DNA from: Euborellia annulipes
Taxonomy: Eukaryota; Arthropoda; Insecta; Dermaptera; Anisolabididae
Length of the DNA: 64,000 bases
Reading direction: 5' to 3'
NCBI GenBank assembly: GCA_023213315.1
Contig: JAKCPI010026439.1
Coordinates: 92,331 to 156,330, forward strand
Part shown: positions 12,253 through 24,300 of the stretch, piece after piece
How the letters are laid out: each line of letters begins with the position of its first letter
How positions within the stretch are numbered: position 1 is the stretch's first letter
Position numbers and translations under genes: made by a program
The notes under the pieces: model-generated
What the model was told of the DNA's origin: nothing
Seen by the model: only the letters and a program-made list of their open reading frames with translations
The model's database searches: none

Positions 12253-13194
12253 TCATTCATTTTTGCATAAATAAATTAAATCCTAAGGCCATTTATGCCC
12301 CATTCCCGTTGATTTTAAATGATTGGTAACCAATTCAATTGAAATAATTTTTCTCGCTTGGGATAAGACCCCTTTCTCCTAATATTAGCTATAGAATAGG
12401 AAAAGGTTAATTTGTAAAGAGGAAAACATAACGAAAGTCATTTCTATAAGGTAAACATGTTAACAATTATTTAATAAATTCAAGGGTTACAAAAATTGTA
12501 CATTGATTACAAATATTATCAGTGTATAACTAGACATTTATTTATTTAAATATTATTGAATATAAATAACTCTTTCCATTCAAAATTCTTTGCAAAATCA
12601 ACAATGGAATTGTTATTTTTTTTAATCTTCAATACTGTAGGTAAATAATAAAAGTGAAAAAAATGAAGATAACGTTAAAAAAATTAAAACGAATCGACTT
12701 TATTTTTCATATAAACAAATTTTAAAGGGTGAAAAATAGAATTATAAAAAAAGAGAATTGGTGGAATTTCTTAATCGTTATTAAGATATCATATCTTTTA
12801 ATGCCGTATTTGGAGTGAGTGCTATGCAAATTCGTTACGCTTTTATAAAAAGTTTTTTCAATAGAAATTTATTCAATATTACCTCTTCTTAAATATATAT
12901 AGGGTCTATGTAGTATTTTGATATTTCATGTTAAGAAATTGATTATCCTGATAAATTAGGACGACGATGCTAAAACGTGTGCGATTGATTGACTCTTTGA
13001 GTCGACATTTGGTATAATTTACTTTTTTATTTGGCCCACCATGCAAGTCAGTTTTTTATTTGCCATCTCTATTTTACGCTAATTGATTTAGTTGTTAAAG
13101 GAGAGGGTGAAACTTTTGGTTTAGTTTGTTCAATCCAGCGCTCTGCTAAGTCTTCATTCTTTAAATCTTGCTAAAAAAATAACAGCTTGGCCTA

Positions 13195-13990
13195 CTCTGG
13201 CCTCTGACGTAATCACTCAAGAAAACCAAAATTTGCTGGGTTTCTGTACACGTGAGCTTGTCACTATTTTAATTAGAAGGGATACCGAGTGGAGGGAATG
13301 TAGCGTTTTGAAGGGAACTTGCTCTAGCGTTCGTAAAGAAGTTTCTCTTCAAGAATGAAAAATATTTTAGTTGGTCGCAGATAGATTTTTTTAAAGGGAA
13401 ATGGATGGAATGCGAATTTTCGATTATTTCTCCTACTCTGTTGAAGTAATCGAAAATTCGCCTTCTATTTGTTTCATTTTTACTTTTTAAAAATCCACCT
13501 GCGACTAACGAAAATAATTTTCATTGTTAGTAGATGGCCGTAAGGATGATCAATTATATTATAAGGACATCGGCCAAAAAAATGAATACTTTTGCGTATT
13601 ATCCGTTTATTTGTAGATATTTCGGTTCTAATGGATTATGAAAATTGCATTCATGGATACGCAGCTGTTTTGTCATATTGGATGGGAAGAGTTAACGATT
13701 TGCAAAACATCTGTTGATTGTACTGAGGATGATTCTATACCATTAGAATCGAAATATCTACAAATAAACGGATAACACGCAAAAGTATTCTTTTTTTTGG
13801 CCGATGTCCTTATAATATAATTAATAATTTTCATTTTTGAAGTGAAACTTCTTTATGAACAGTAGAAGAAGCTCCCCTCTAAACGCTACATTCTCTCCAC
13901 TCGGTGGCCTTTCTAATTAAAATAGTGAGGAGCTCACGTGTTCAGAAAGCCAGCAAATTTTGGGTTTCTTGAGTAATTACGTCATCTGTT
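13195..13990. repeat. Large imperfect palindrome, about 800 bp
   Basis: Outer arms 13,195-13,375 and 13,825-13,990 (TCACTATTTTAATTAGAAGG vs CTTTCTAATTAAAATAGTGA). Inside are an inner fold-back 13,555-13,820 (ATAAGGACATCGGCC both ways) and a 25-bp-arm hairpin at 13,408-13,462. Confidence 0.85.
13718..13763 (+). ncRNA. Hammerhead-like motif, well formed
   Basis: Outer helix TTGTA/TACAA (5 bp), CTGAGGA, T, stem GATTCT/AGAATC (6 bp), GAAATATC. The mirror arm near 13,617-13,650 has lost the CTGANGA part. Confidence 0.45.
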
Positions 13991-13999
13991 TACAAGAAA

Positions 14000-15012
14000 A
14001 ATTCGGCTATTTACGCAACTACAACTAAACTCGAAAAATCACAATCGATGGTCTACGCATTGAACCAATTTCCTAATTTGACTGAGAATTTTGCGTAAGA
14101 AACGAATAGAATCTGAAACGGATGGATTTATTTTTGTTTGGTAGCTAACCCAAATGACCAGTTTTCGATTAATTACGATCTTGAGCGAGTCATTCTCACT
14201 TGTTAAATCTCTAGAAATATACAACTTAAGAAATATTAATGGGTTATCTACCAAGCAAAATAAATCGCAATGGTGTTATATCCCCTTTTTTATCGACTAA
14301 TAAATAATCTCAATTTCTACCATTTTATATATAAAATTAATTCGTCTATGAAATTAACCTCAAGTAGATCACCAGATTAAATAATTTCACTCTTGTTTTT
14401 TTTATCATCTCTTCGGCTCTTCAATTTTTATTATCATCTTTTCATAATTCAATAACCAATCGCTAATTTATTTACCTGGCACATTGGACTCAAATCTAGA
14501 ATTGTTAATAAATTCATCTAAATAGAATGCAAATGTGATCTAAACATTCAGCATAATTAATTTTTGTTTAACTGACATTGAACATTAAACACATTGGAGA
14601 TCGTTCGAATATCGAAATATTTAACAAGAAAATTAATTACTATTGAATAAGAAGATATATTTTTAAATGCAAATCGAAAATTACACCCAATTTGTGGCGA
14701 CTAGTACTTTCAGGCAGACTGAAGAATGTGAAGGAAAAAAAGTAAAGTGTATTTATAAGAATAAATGATCAAAATCTGAATAAAGGCAAAAGCTAAGGCA
14801 ATTTTTGATGATTTTGAAAATTATTTTACAAACGATCTATCTTTCTTTAGGAGATAAAAATTCGATATACAACCATTCTATTCAAAAATATAAAAACATC
14901 TGCATTCCAGCCAATTCTAGAAAACTCCACACTAAAAGATTTCACATTCATAACTCGTATTTATTAGCTATTTTATTAAGATTTTGGTCAAATTTTCTTA
15001 AAAATACATGTA
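14000..15012. other. AT-rich stretch, nothing recognised
   Basis: No repeat family, splice-compatible coding or RNA gene seen; the open frames here are short and have no familiar motif. Confidence 0.5.
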
Positions 15013-15016
15013 TTAA

Positions 15017-15400
15017 GGTGCGCGTCTTGGGGTGCTGATTTTGAGTTTCCAGCGGCCACAATTTTGAAGTTATCGACCTCAAATTTTTTTAAATTAAAGC
15101 TATTTAAAATATCTACAACTTATAGAAGCCCTTTTTTTGATTTTCGAAATTCTTTTTCATATTAATCACATTAAATAAAAGATATTTAAAACAATCGGTC
15201 TATATCTTATAGATAGTTAATTAGTAATCATTGTGTTAAAAAAAATAATTAATTTTTTGCTTTTAATTAATTTGCTGGAACCTTTCAAATGTAATGGAAT
15301 AAAACCCTTATTTCCCTATGGGTAGAACTAACGCCATCTCTTGCCCCCTTGAGTAACCAGCTTTTGAATCGTCTACTAACAGTTTTTCGAGACGCGCACC
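15017..15400. mobile_element. TTAA-flanked MITE (piggyBac-like)
   Basis: Inverted ends GGTGCGCGTCTTGG and CGAGACGCGCACC with TTAA directly outside both (15,013-15,016 and 15,401-15,404). A TTAA duplication is the mark of piggyBac transposition. 384 bp, no transposase. Confidence 0.75.
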
Positions 15401-15582
15401 TTAACCCAACAGGAAGTTATTAGACAAGTTCTAGAGCATATTGAATTCCCACTTTTTCGAAAAGTCATTATTATTGGTTCTATTTTGTTTAAAAAATTCA
15501 TCTAGGCTATATGAACCGAATCAATTTTTGTAAAGAAATTTATAATTGATGAGTAAAGAAAAAAGAATAGCAGCTAGTTATA

Positions 15583-15960
15583 TATTTCGTTTAACCCACA
15601 TAGCAACGTTTCGATCTTGTTTAAGACCATCTTCAGGGGTTGAAAAGTGGAACATGGCTGTGGCTGATATGTTGAATAGAGAAGAGTATGCAGCCAATAA
15701 TTGAGCCTCTAATTAATAATAATTAAACACTCTTTATTCAGAACCTTTCGGCCGGGATCAACCCTGCCATCTTCAGCCTTCAAAGAGCATATTCAAAATT
15801 TTATACAAAAAATAGAATTGTCGTTGTTTTTTTGTTCAAGAATTTGAATATGCTCTTTGAAGGCTGAAGATGGCAGGGTTTAATTATTAAATAGAGACTC
15901 AATTAATGGCTGCATGCTCTTTCCTATTCAACATCTTCAGGGGTGTCAGCATACAAATCA
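15583..15960. repeat. Two nested fold-back elements
   Basis: An outer pair split by an inner fold-back (15,687-15,920) with GCAGCCAATAATTGAG and CTCAATTAATGGCTGC arms. Hammerhead-like cores on the minus strand at 15,606-15,636 (GGTCTT/AAGATC) and 15,745-15,778 (GGC-GGG/CCC-GCC). Confidence 0.8.
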
Positions 15961-15969
15961 CCATTCAAT

Positions 15970-17120
15970 CATTTTCGGATGGGAGGAATTCTAGTTTCTA
16001 ATCTCTTTACATATATAATTGTATGTATGTAAGAAAAAAAATATATTCCCACCCCCCTCCCCAGTGCGCTCCAAATGGTCCGATGTTTGCCAAAAGCTTT
16101 TCAGTCCTTGGGCTTTACTTCTAGTTTATGTATGCGAAATTTGAATAAATAGTTTTTGCGTTTTCTTTGACGAAAAAAGTTACCACAGACAGATATAATT
16201 CCAAAAACTATTTAAATGGGTTCTAAGGACCTCAAAGCCCAGGCTTAAGTTCAATTTCAATTTTTTACGATTAGCCTACATTAACTTTACCTACCCAATC
16301 TTCGGTTGATGGACAAAGTTAAAAAATTGTTTCGATTCGATTCATATTTAGAATCAACTAAAATAATCACTTGTTGGGATAAAGTGGCATTCCATAGCAG
16401 AACTTGTCCAGAAACGTTCATTAATTTATTCATATTTTACGTAGTTTTTAAAATTCCGTTTTTTTATTCGATTTTTAATGCCCGTTTGCATATAATAACA
16501 AAAAGTCTTAATAAATAATACAAATCAGAATCGAATTTTTTTTTTTAAATAATTAATCTCTTTCATAAAAATTTTCACTTCACTAAATATAAGCATTCTA
16601 TCTATCTATATATTTATCATTAAAATTATATAACTTTATATATATTTTTATATAAATACAATAATTAATTTATTAACAAGTTTATGCATTGCATTTGAGT
16701 ATTCTTTTAAGGAATTATTTTTTACAAATAAAACAAAAAAATAAATAAAAAAATACTATCATATTTAAAAACAAAATCTGGTCAGAGGAAATTTTTTTTT
16801 GCAAAATATTTTTTTTTTTTTTTAATCTAAATCCTAACTCAATCTTTACGATTGTTATCACAAATTTTGGCATTTGGACTGTGGTTTGTGGATCAATAAA
16901 TACTTTTTGTACTATAAAAATAAATATTTAAAGGAAGAAATTATAAGACAAAAAGTAATTTTTTTTTAAATTGAACCATTTAAGAAGCCAGAATGAATAA
17001 GTCCACGTTTTGAATTTCATGTAAAAATACTTAAATGGAATCTTTTGTCCGTATCCAGAAATGTTACTAAGAAAATCTTGACTTGAGCAAGATGTTTGAA
17101 TGATAATAAATATCCAAATA
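15970..17120. other. AT-rich stretch, nothing recognised
   Basis: Homopolymer and TATA-rich DNA; no gene or clear element. Confidence 0.5.
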
Positions 17121-17123
17121 ATA

Positions 17124-17818
17124 CACTTGTTATGGTATTATTTATTAAAAATTAACACTTAATTCTTATTTAGAAGCGAGTAAACAACTTGTTCAGCTCT
17201 ATTCTCTAAAAATTAGACGTTAAAACTTAACATCATAAATTGGAATAACTGGAGGTTGTAAGAGGATCCAATTGAGAATCATAAATTGGGTGTTAAAAAG
17301 TAGTCTTCTCTAAGGCAAGTTTTAACAGCGACGTTAACATTTTACATTTCAGCAGCAGCTGTTAACGATTCATATAGCTATGTTTTCTGATTGTTCGTGT
17401 TTTTTACACTCCTCGATGACCTCTAGCGTTTGCGCATTAATAACTTGATTTATTATTCTCAATCTCGTAGGCCTATCTGACACCCAGCGTTAAAAAATGC
17501 TATTCTCTAAACCAACATTAACAAGTTGCATTTATCTCAAAACTATCAAAATCATAACCTTACTTTTTGGTAAAGACACCTTTTTGATGCATTAAACACG
17601 GCGTTAAAATATTAAAGGCATCCCCTAGGCATGATATTAATTTTTAACACTTTTGACTAAATGTTTTCGCTTTGGAGTTAAAGTTTTTGCTCACAAAATA
17701 GCAATTTGAAGCAAGGAGATGTTAAAATGAATTAACGCTGAAAATTTAACGTTTTTTCTTAACGAATAGACCTGGTTAAGTGTTAATTTTTTAAAATCTT
17801 GAAACTTATTACCGAGTG
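17124..17818. mobile_element. TA-flanked MITE, 695 bp
   Basis: Imperfect inverted ends of about 45 bp (CACTTGTTATGGTA... with AAAAATTAACACTTAA; the other end reads back as CACTCGGTAATAAGTTTCAA then AAAATTAACACTTAA), with TA on both sides. Many short GTTAAAA/TTTTAAC repeats inside. Confidence 0.7.
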
Positions 17819-18218
17819 TAATATTTATATATTTAATTTACAAAATGTTTCAACCAGAGCCTAGATACACAATATACCTGCTATTCATTACGATACATGT
17901 GATCCAACCACATTTTAATAGCCACTAAAATTTGATAAATTTTATTACTCAAGAGATAAAACGTGGCATTAACATTTTCCGGGCACTCTTCTTATTTTCT
18001 CTGAACTTGGACGTTTTGACTCTTGAATGGCTCAATTATTAAAAGTTCATTTTTATCGTTTTGCTCAAGTTAAAAAAAAAGAAAGAATAATAATAAAATA
18101 CAAATAAAAAATTATTATTATAATAATTTTTCAATTAAAATACCTATATATAAAAAAAAAATTAAAATATTTAATAGTTCTATTTTTGTTTAGTTTTTGT
18201 TTTCAAAGGCTTTTGTTA

Positions 18219-18224
18219 TTTATT
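18219..18224 (-). terminator. Possible poly(A) signal of the SLC4 gene
   Basis: AATAAA on the minus strand about 50 nt after the TAA stop. In such AT-rich DNA the hexamer is common, so only its position gives support. Confidence 0.4.
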
Positions 18225-18275
18225 CTCTAAATGAAATTTGAATCTTAATCACAGATTCATGAATATATTAGTGTG

Positions 18276-18369
18276 TTAGAGTGCTGTAACGGCACCTCCT
18301 GAGGGAGTCTCCCCTTCTCCGGGAGTTGTAGGGGCTAAATTTCCATCTTCATTCTTACTTATTTTCGCA
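18276..18369 (-). CDS. Ndae1: SLC4 exon U (terminal exon, PDZ-ligand tail)
   Basis: 94 nt after a polypyrimidine tract ending TTTTTCAG. Its phase fits exon T exactly (AG+T gives Ser). Encodes [16 protein letters not shown], a Gly/Glu-rich stretch, then GGAVTAL and TAA. The terminal V-T-A-L fits a class I PDZ ligand (S/T-x-hydrophobic), as at the end of some vertebrate Na+/HCO3- cotransporters. Recognised by splice fit and composition, so slightly less certain than the core exons. Confidence 0.75.
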
Positions 18370-21300
18370 CTGAAAAAAAAAATATATATTTGAAATTTAA
18401 GAACAATATAACATAAATTAAAATGCAAAATATTTTTTGAAATAGAAAATTGTCATTTTGAATAGAGCCAACTAACAACGCCTGCTCGTCCATGCAACCC
18501 GCAATACCGCAATTAGAGCCCGAACGTTAAGTTATTTCAAACCAAGCCTTGATTTCATACGATATAATTAATTTAATTGCTTTAAACGCTAAAGTCACAC
18601 ATCACTTCCCTTCCTCTTATCTCTTCTACCATGCATATTCATAAAATTCGGTTAAGTTCAGTGGCGTCATTTCTTGGGGGGAAGAGGCAAATTCTTAAAA
18701 TTTCCTTACAAATAGGTACTCAAATTTGGCCAAAAGATATTTAATTTAATTAATTGTTTAATTTTGTACAGTTTATATACTCGTAGATATATTTTGAAAT
18801 ATTTTATTTAGAATAATATAAAATTAAAAAAAAATCAGAGCCCTTGGTGGAGGGGGAAATGCCCCCCTCTCCTTCCAAATGACGCCACTGGTTAAGTTTG
18901 CCTCGACAAAGAACTTCCCCAGCAAAATTTTTTTATATTCATATTAATCAATCAATTAATTGCTCAAAAAATTTTAAAAATTTTTTATTCCTCTTTTTTT
19001 TAATTTTTATTACAAAGTTATTCATTATATTATACTTAAATTATTCAGTCTCTTATAAATCTAAATTACTGAATTTTCGTTTTATTGTTAACAAGTGAGA
19101 TTTGCTGGAACTTCTCTTTTATCTTCAAATTCTATATTTTTTTATCTAAAAAAAAATATATTTTTTTTATTTTTATTATGATTAAAAAAAAAAAGATAAA
19201 TCATTTGTTCAATTAGAAATGACGGCGCCAGCTTATTCTCAGTGAGTGAGCAGGAGTAGGGCAAACTTACCAACAGGGGGGGGGGGTAATATACATAGGG
19301 CCTATAGGCTATATCAACACAGAAACAAAAACAATTATGGGGGCAGATGCCATTTTCGTGACATTCCCCTCCCCCCAGACCCCCGTTGCGCCGATTATGA
19401 GAGATTTATTAATAATCGGTATGATTTTAATATAAATATCTCTAGTTAAAAAGCCGAAATACTAGTAAAATAAATTTCAAACTAAACAAATGATAACGAT
19501 AATATCATTATTTAAAAAAAATATAGGTTACAAATTACTTCTCAACATAACTCGCTCTCTTTTATATACAGTATGTATTCTTTTTTCTAGTGCTCTACGG
19601 GGCAAAGTGTCGCAGAGCAAATAAATAAATTTTATTCATTTATTCATTCTCTTCACTCCTTTCGAATTTTAGTAATTACTTTTTTCAAAAATGAAATTTT
19701 TGTTTGTTTATTTTTTACTTTCTCTTACCTATATTTGTAATATATAGAGAGAAAGTATTGTTATTATTTTTTAAATTCTACATCTTTAATTACTCACCTA
19801 ATAATTCCTTGTTGTGTTTGTATAAGCGTAGTTTGAGGCTGTTGTTGTTGTTGTTGTTGTTCTTTCTGCGTTTGAGTTGTTGAAGAATCTAATTGACGCC
19901 ATATTGAAGTCTTATTCATTTCTTCAGTAATATTAATTGAACTCAGAGGGATTTTTATCACATTGCCATTGGTAAGAGGGATTTGTAAATTGCCGCCAGT
20001 TTTTCGCATCTCTAGGCCTTTCTCTTCCTGTAAAATTAAAATAAGTTTTTTTTTTATAAGAACCGGCCATAAAACTTTGATAGTATTTGCATCAGAATTT
20101 ATATATTAAAATTCGTCTTTTTAACTGGGCAAAGTTATTTCGGCTCACGCCATTTTCTTCAAAAATAACAAAGTATTGAATTGTGTTAGGATGTCCCAAT
20201 CTTTTTTGGGACACTCAAGGACTCACATCTGACAAGTAGTAGTAGGTCTACTATCCGATCTTAGACTTGCACTTCCTTTCTTTTATGCTAGTCTTTTATC
20301 TTGTTTACTTATAAAACGCTGGGAGTTACTTAATTTTCGCAGGATGTTAGAGCAAGAATAAATAAATATTTTTTTTGGTCAGGATTTTAATGGCAGATTT
20401 TTTTTTAGTTATCGTCAAATCAAACCTAAAAAGATAAAATTCGAAACTGGGAAAATATTTTTTTAATACAGCCGTCACCAAAAAAATATTTTATATTCTT
20501 TCATCCTTACAAAAACAGTAACTTCCTGCAAAATTAAATTAATTAACTTCCAGATTTATTTATTAATAGTAAATCCTTATGGTGCTGTATTCATAGAAAA
20601 AAATACAAACTACATAGGGATAAATAAAATTCCCTACAAATTTAAACAATTTAGTGTCGTCAGGCAATTTTATCTAAAACGCGTATATTTTTATACATTT
20701 ATGTTAAAGCCTTTATAAAAAATATATCATTTAAATTGAAAGAAGGGGACGAGAGCCTTCCCAGGAGACAGCAGCCAGGGAAATAAAAAAACTTTATATT
20801 CTGTTGTCGACGTTTCGATAGCTAGTCGCACTCATCTTCAAGGCACGCAGAATTGTGCGACTAGCTCTCGAAACGTCGGCTACAGAATATAAAGTTGTTT
20901 ATTTCCCCTGGCTGCTGACCCTTTCTTCTAATTGAATATCTAAAGCCGTTAAACTCCAGAAATTTTATATCATTTAATCTCCCCCAACCATCTTTTGAAA
21001 AATTTTAAGAACAATCGAATGATAATATCACACTTTATGAAACTTTCGATTTGATCGAACAACTTGTATAAAAAAAAGAAAAAATATAAATACAAATTTT
21101 ATTAATTATAAAGTACAAAGAAGTGAACATTACACGTTACAAATTTTTTTTTTTTAACACTGGGAAAAGATTTTTAATTTACTAAAAACATTAAGCTTTA
21201 TAATTTGGGTTCATAAATAACACCTTGTTAGACTCAAAATCACCAATCTATAATTAATAAAATAGACTTAATTTTTATAATAATCTAATATCAATATTGA

Positions 21301-24300
21301 AAAAATAAATTTCGAAAAACTTACATCTCCAATATTCCCATTGGCATTCGTCAGATCTGCATCCGTCCGTGTTGTATGTTCAGGCATAACATCATCGAGA
21401 ATTTTAAGCTCTCTTCGTGTAAAAATAAGATCAAGAGCCTTTCGCACTCCGATCATAACAACAAGCTAAAAATATCAGAGAAGAGAGTTTTTTAACTTAA
21501 TTTAATTAATAAATTACTGTTAAATTTTCTTACCATTAATGGAAAAAATATACTTGTAATTTTAAAGGATTTTATAGCCCATAAGCCAATAAGACAGGCT
21601 AATTGAATTCCAGTAAAAAGGTGAACTCTCCAAAGAGGAACCTTAAATAAAATGAAATTACGATTTATTTTGGATTACATAAAGCCTATTTGGGATGTTT
21701 ACCTGTCTGAGATACATATAATCAGGCTGATATTTAACTGGCATAAAGATAAGAAGAAGCCGATGAAATAATTGCAACCCTTGGAGGGATGCCACCCCCA
21801 TGTATAAGAAAACTCCAAAAAGGACGGGCATTGGGATTCGCTTAAGAACTGGAGTTAAGCAAACGGATAATCCTATTGTGACGAAAATCGCCACATGAGT
21901 AACTCGCTGTTCTCTGAAAAATAAATAATTTCCATTAAATTGAGTTGGTTTGATATCCTAGCTCCTTAAACTAATTGTGCAAAGGGCCCTCTGATTTTGA
22001 AATTAAATAAATCGAAAAGAATGAAACTATGTCCCACAGAACCCGTTCATTAAAAGTGTTCAAGGAAGGAGTTGTGACAAAATTTTAAACTCTATCATTA
22101 ATGTTTGAGATTATGCTCTTTTTAAATAATTAACAACTTTTGAACACTTTCTGTTTTGTCACAATCTCCGTTAACTTGGTTATTTTCTAAGAAACACCCC
22201 ATATATTTTTGCTTCATTAGAATTGTATAATGCACTTGATGTATAAAATCGACCGGTTCTAAGTTTACTTGTAAATTTATTCCATTTTTAAAAATTAATA
22301 ATTAATAATTACACTACTCATCCCAGCCTACTATTTAATCTGCTAATAATAATTAAACTCTAGTTTGGAAAATATACAAGTTGATGGTGATTATGGCAAA
22401 ACAGAAAGTGTCCAAAAGTAGTTAATAATTTAAATCAATGAAGTTAGTAGCTGTTTGTTTATACATCACGAAAAGGGGCAACATCAGTCCATCAAAATTG
22501 TTTAGGTTTGGATGGAATAATAAAATTTTCTCGAAACTCCTCATTAATTTGTGAAAATTTTTATAATTTTAGCTTCTCCTGTTTCTTTTTCTGTTGAAGT
22601 TAATAATTTATTTAAAACAAGCATATTCCAAAACATAAATATGCCAAAGTTTAAAATTTTCTCACAACTACTTCCTTGAAAACTTTATTTTTGTTATTAA
22701 TTATTTATTAAAAATATAAATACTGTACAACGTTTCGACTGCTTATTCTGCAGCCATTCTCAAGTACTCACAGTATTTGAGAACGACTGCAGAAAAAGCA
22801 GTCGAAACGTTGTACAGTATTTATATTTTTAATAAATAATTAATAACAAAAATGTGGTCTATAATAAAAAATTCTTCTAATAATAATAATAATTCAAACC
22901 TTAATTTCAAAGCTTTAATAAACACATTCGTGTTAAATACACGCTGTCATAGTTGCGTCATTTCAACTTATCCTGGGGGGGGGGGAGGAGGCAATTTTTT
23001 TTCTTGAGTGGGGGCAAATTTTTTTTTTCTTAAAATTTATTTACAAATAGGTACTCAAATTTGGCCAAAAGATATTTAATTTAATTATTTGTTTTATTTT
23101 GCACAGTTTTATATACACGTAGAAATATTTCGAAATAATATAAAATTAAAAAAAAAAATATCAGAGCCCTTGGCAAATGCCTCCCCCTCCCCCCCCAAAT
23201 GACGTCCCCGAGCTGTCACCTTAAAGACGCAGTATTATAATTAATACACTATCTTACCGAACTCCTAAAAATCGCGGTTTCTCCCCGGGCGCGGCGCATT
23301 CACTTTCTAGTTTCAAAGAATTCACATGATTAATTGATAATACGGTGGCTGCTACGAACCACGGAAGACCCATTATCGAACAGATCACAATCAGAATTGC
23401 CAAAACAAACAGGTCCAGATGATAACCACAGCCTTTCTAAACATTCCAAAATTATATTTTCAAAATTAATTATTAAAATCAAATTACAAAAAAAAAAAAA
23501 AAAAAAAAAAGAAATACCTTTAGTTTATTTTCCGACCTATTAACAATAACAGCTGTAATTTGTTGATCCATAAATATTAATATAGTACCAAGGAGTGCAG
23601 GGATTAAAGCAAGGGGCAAGGTCCATAGGGGGTTACGGGAACTAGGAATTATGATCCAGCCTCTATCCGGCCTTGTTGGTTTAAATTCGGATGGTACCTA
23701 TAAAAAGAAATTATTTTAAATGATAATAGTTAAACACAAAACAAATAATAACAAAATCCTACCTCTAATTTAGGGGTTTCAATGCCTATATAAAAATCTA
23801 AAAATGTCATTGTAAATATTGCAATTATAACTGCAAAATCACTGATAAAACGCCGAACCTGAAAAAATAATAGCAATTGAAATATATTTTCTTGACATTT
23901 GGCTTGACATGACTACTTACACTAGCGGGGAAAAATAACGAATTTTTAAAGTCCTTAAGAAGTATTGATATAATAAAGGTTCCACAGAAGAGAAGCAAAG
24001 ACATGAGGAAGACATCGGCTACCGGAGGATTGCATGATGGGCCATTGGGTGCTATTGGTGAAGCCCAAACGCCTTTATTCGACTGGAAAATAATAAATAA
24101 ATATATTTTGTTGTTTGTTGAGTTGTTAACTTAAATTCCAATTGACTTACCAAACAATCTTCTAACCCCAAAGCGGTCCAATTCCGGCTGAGTCGTTCCG
24201 GGTCCAGCAGAATTAGATCTTTTGTTGAATTTAAAGTTGTCCCTTCCAGTTCATTGGCTGTTTCGGGTGGGAGGCAAAGGCATCCATCGAGAATAGCCGG

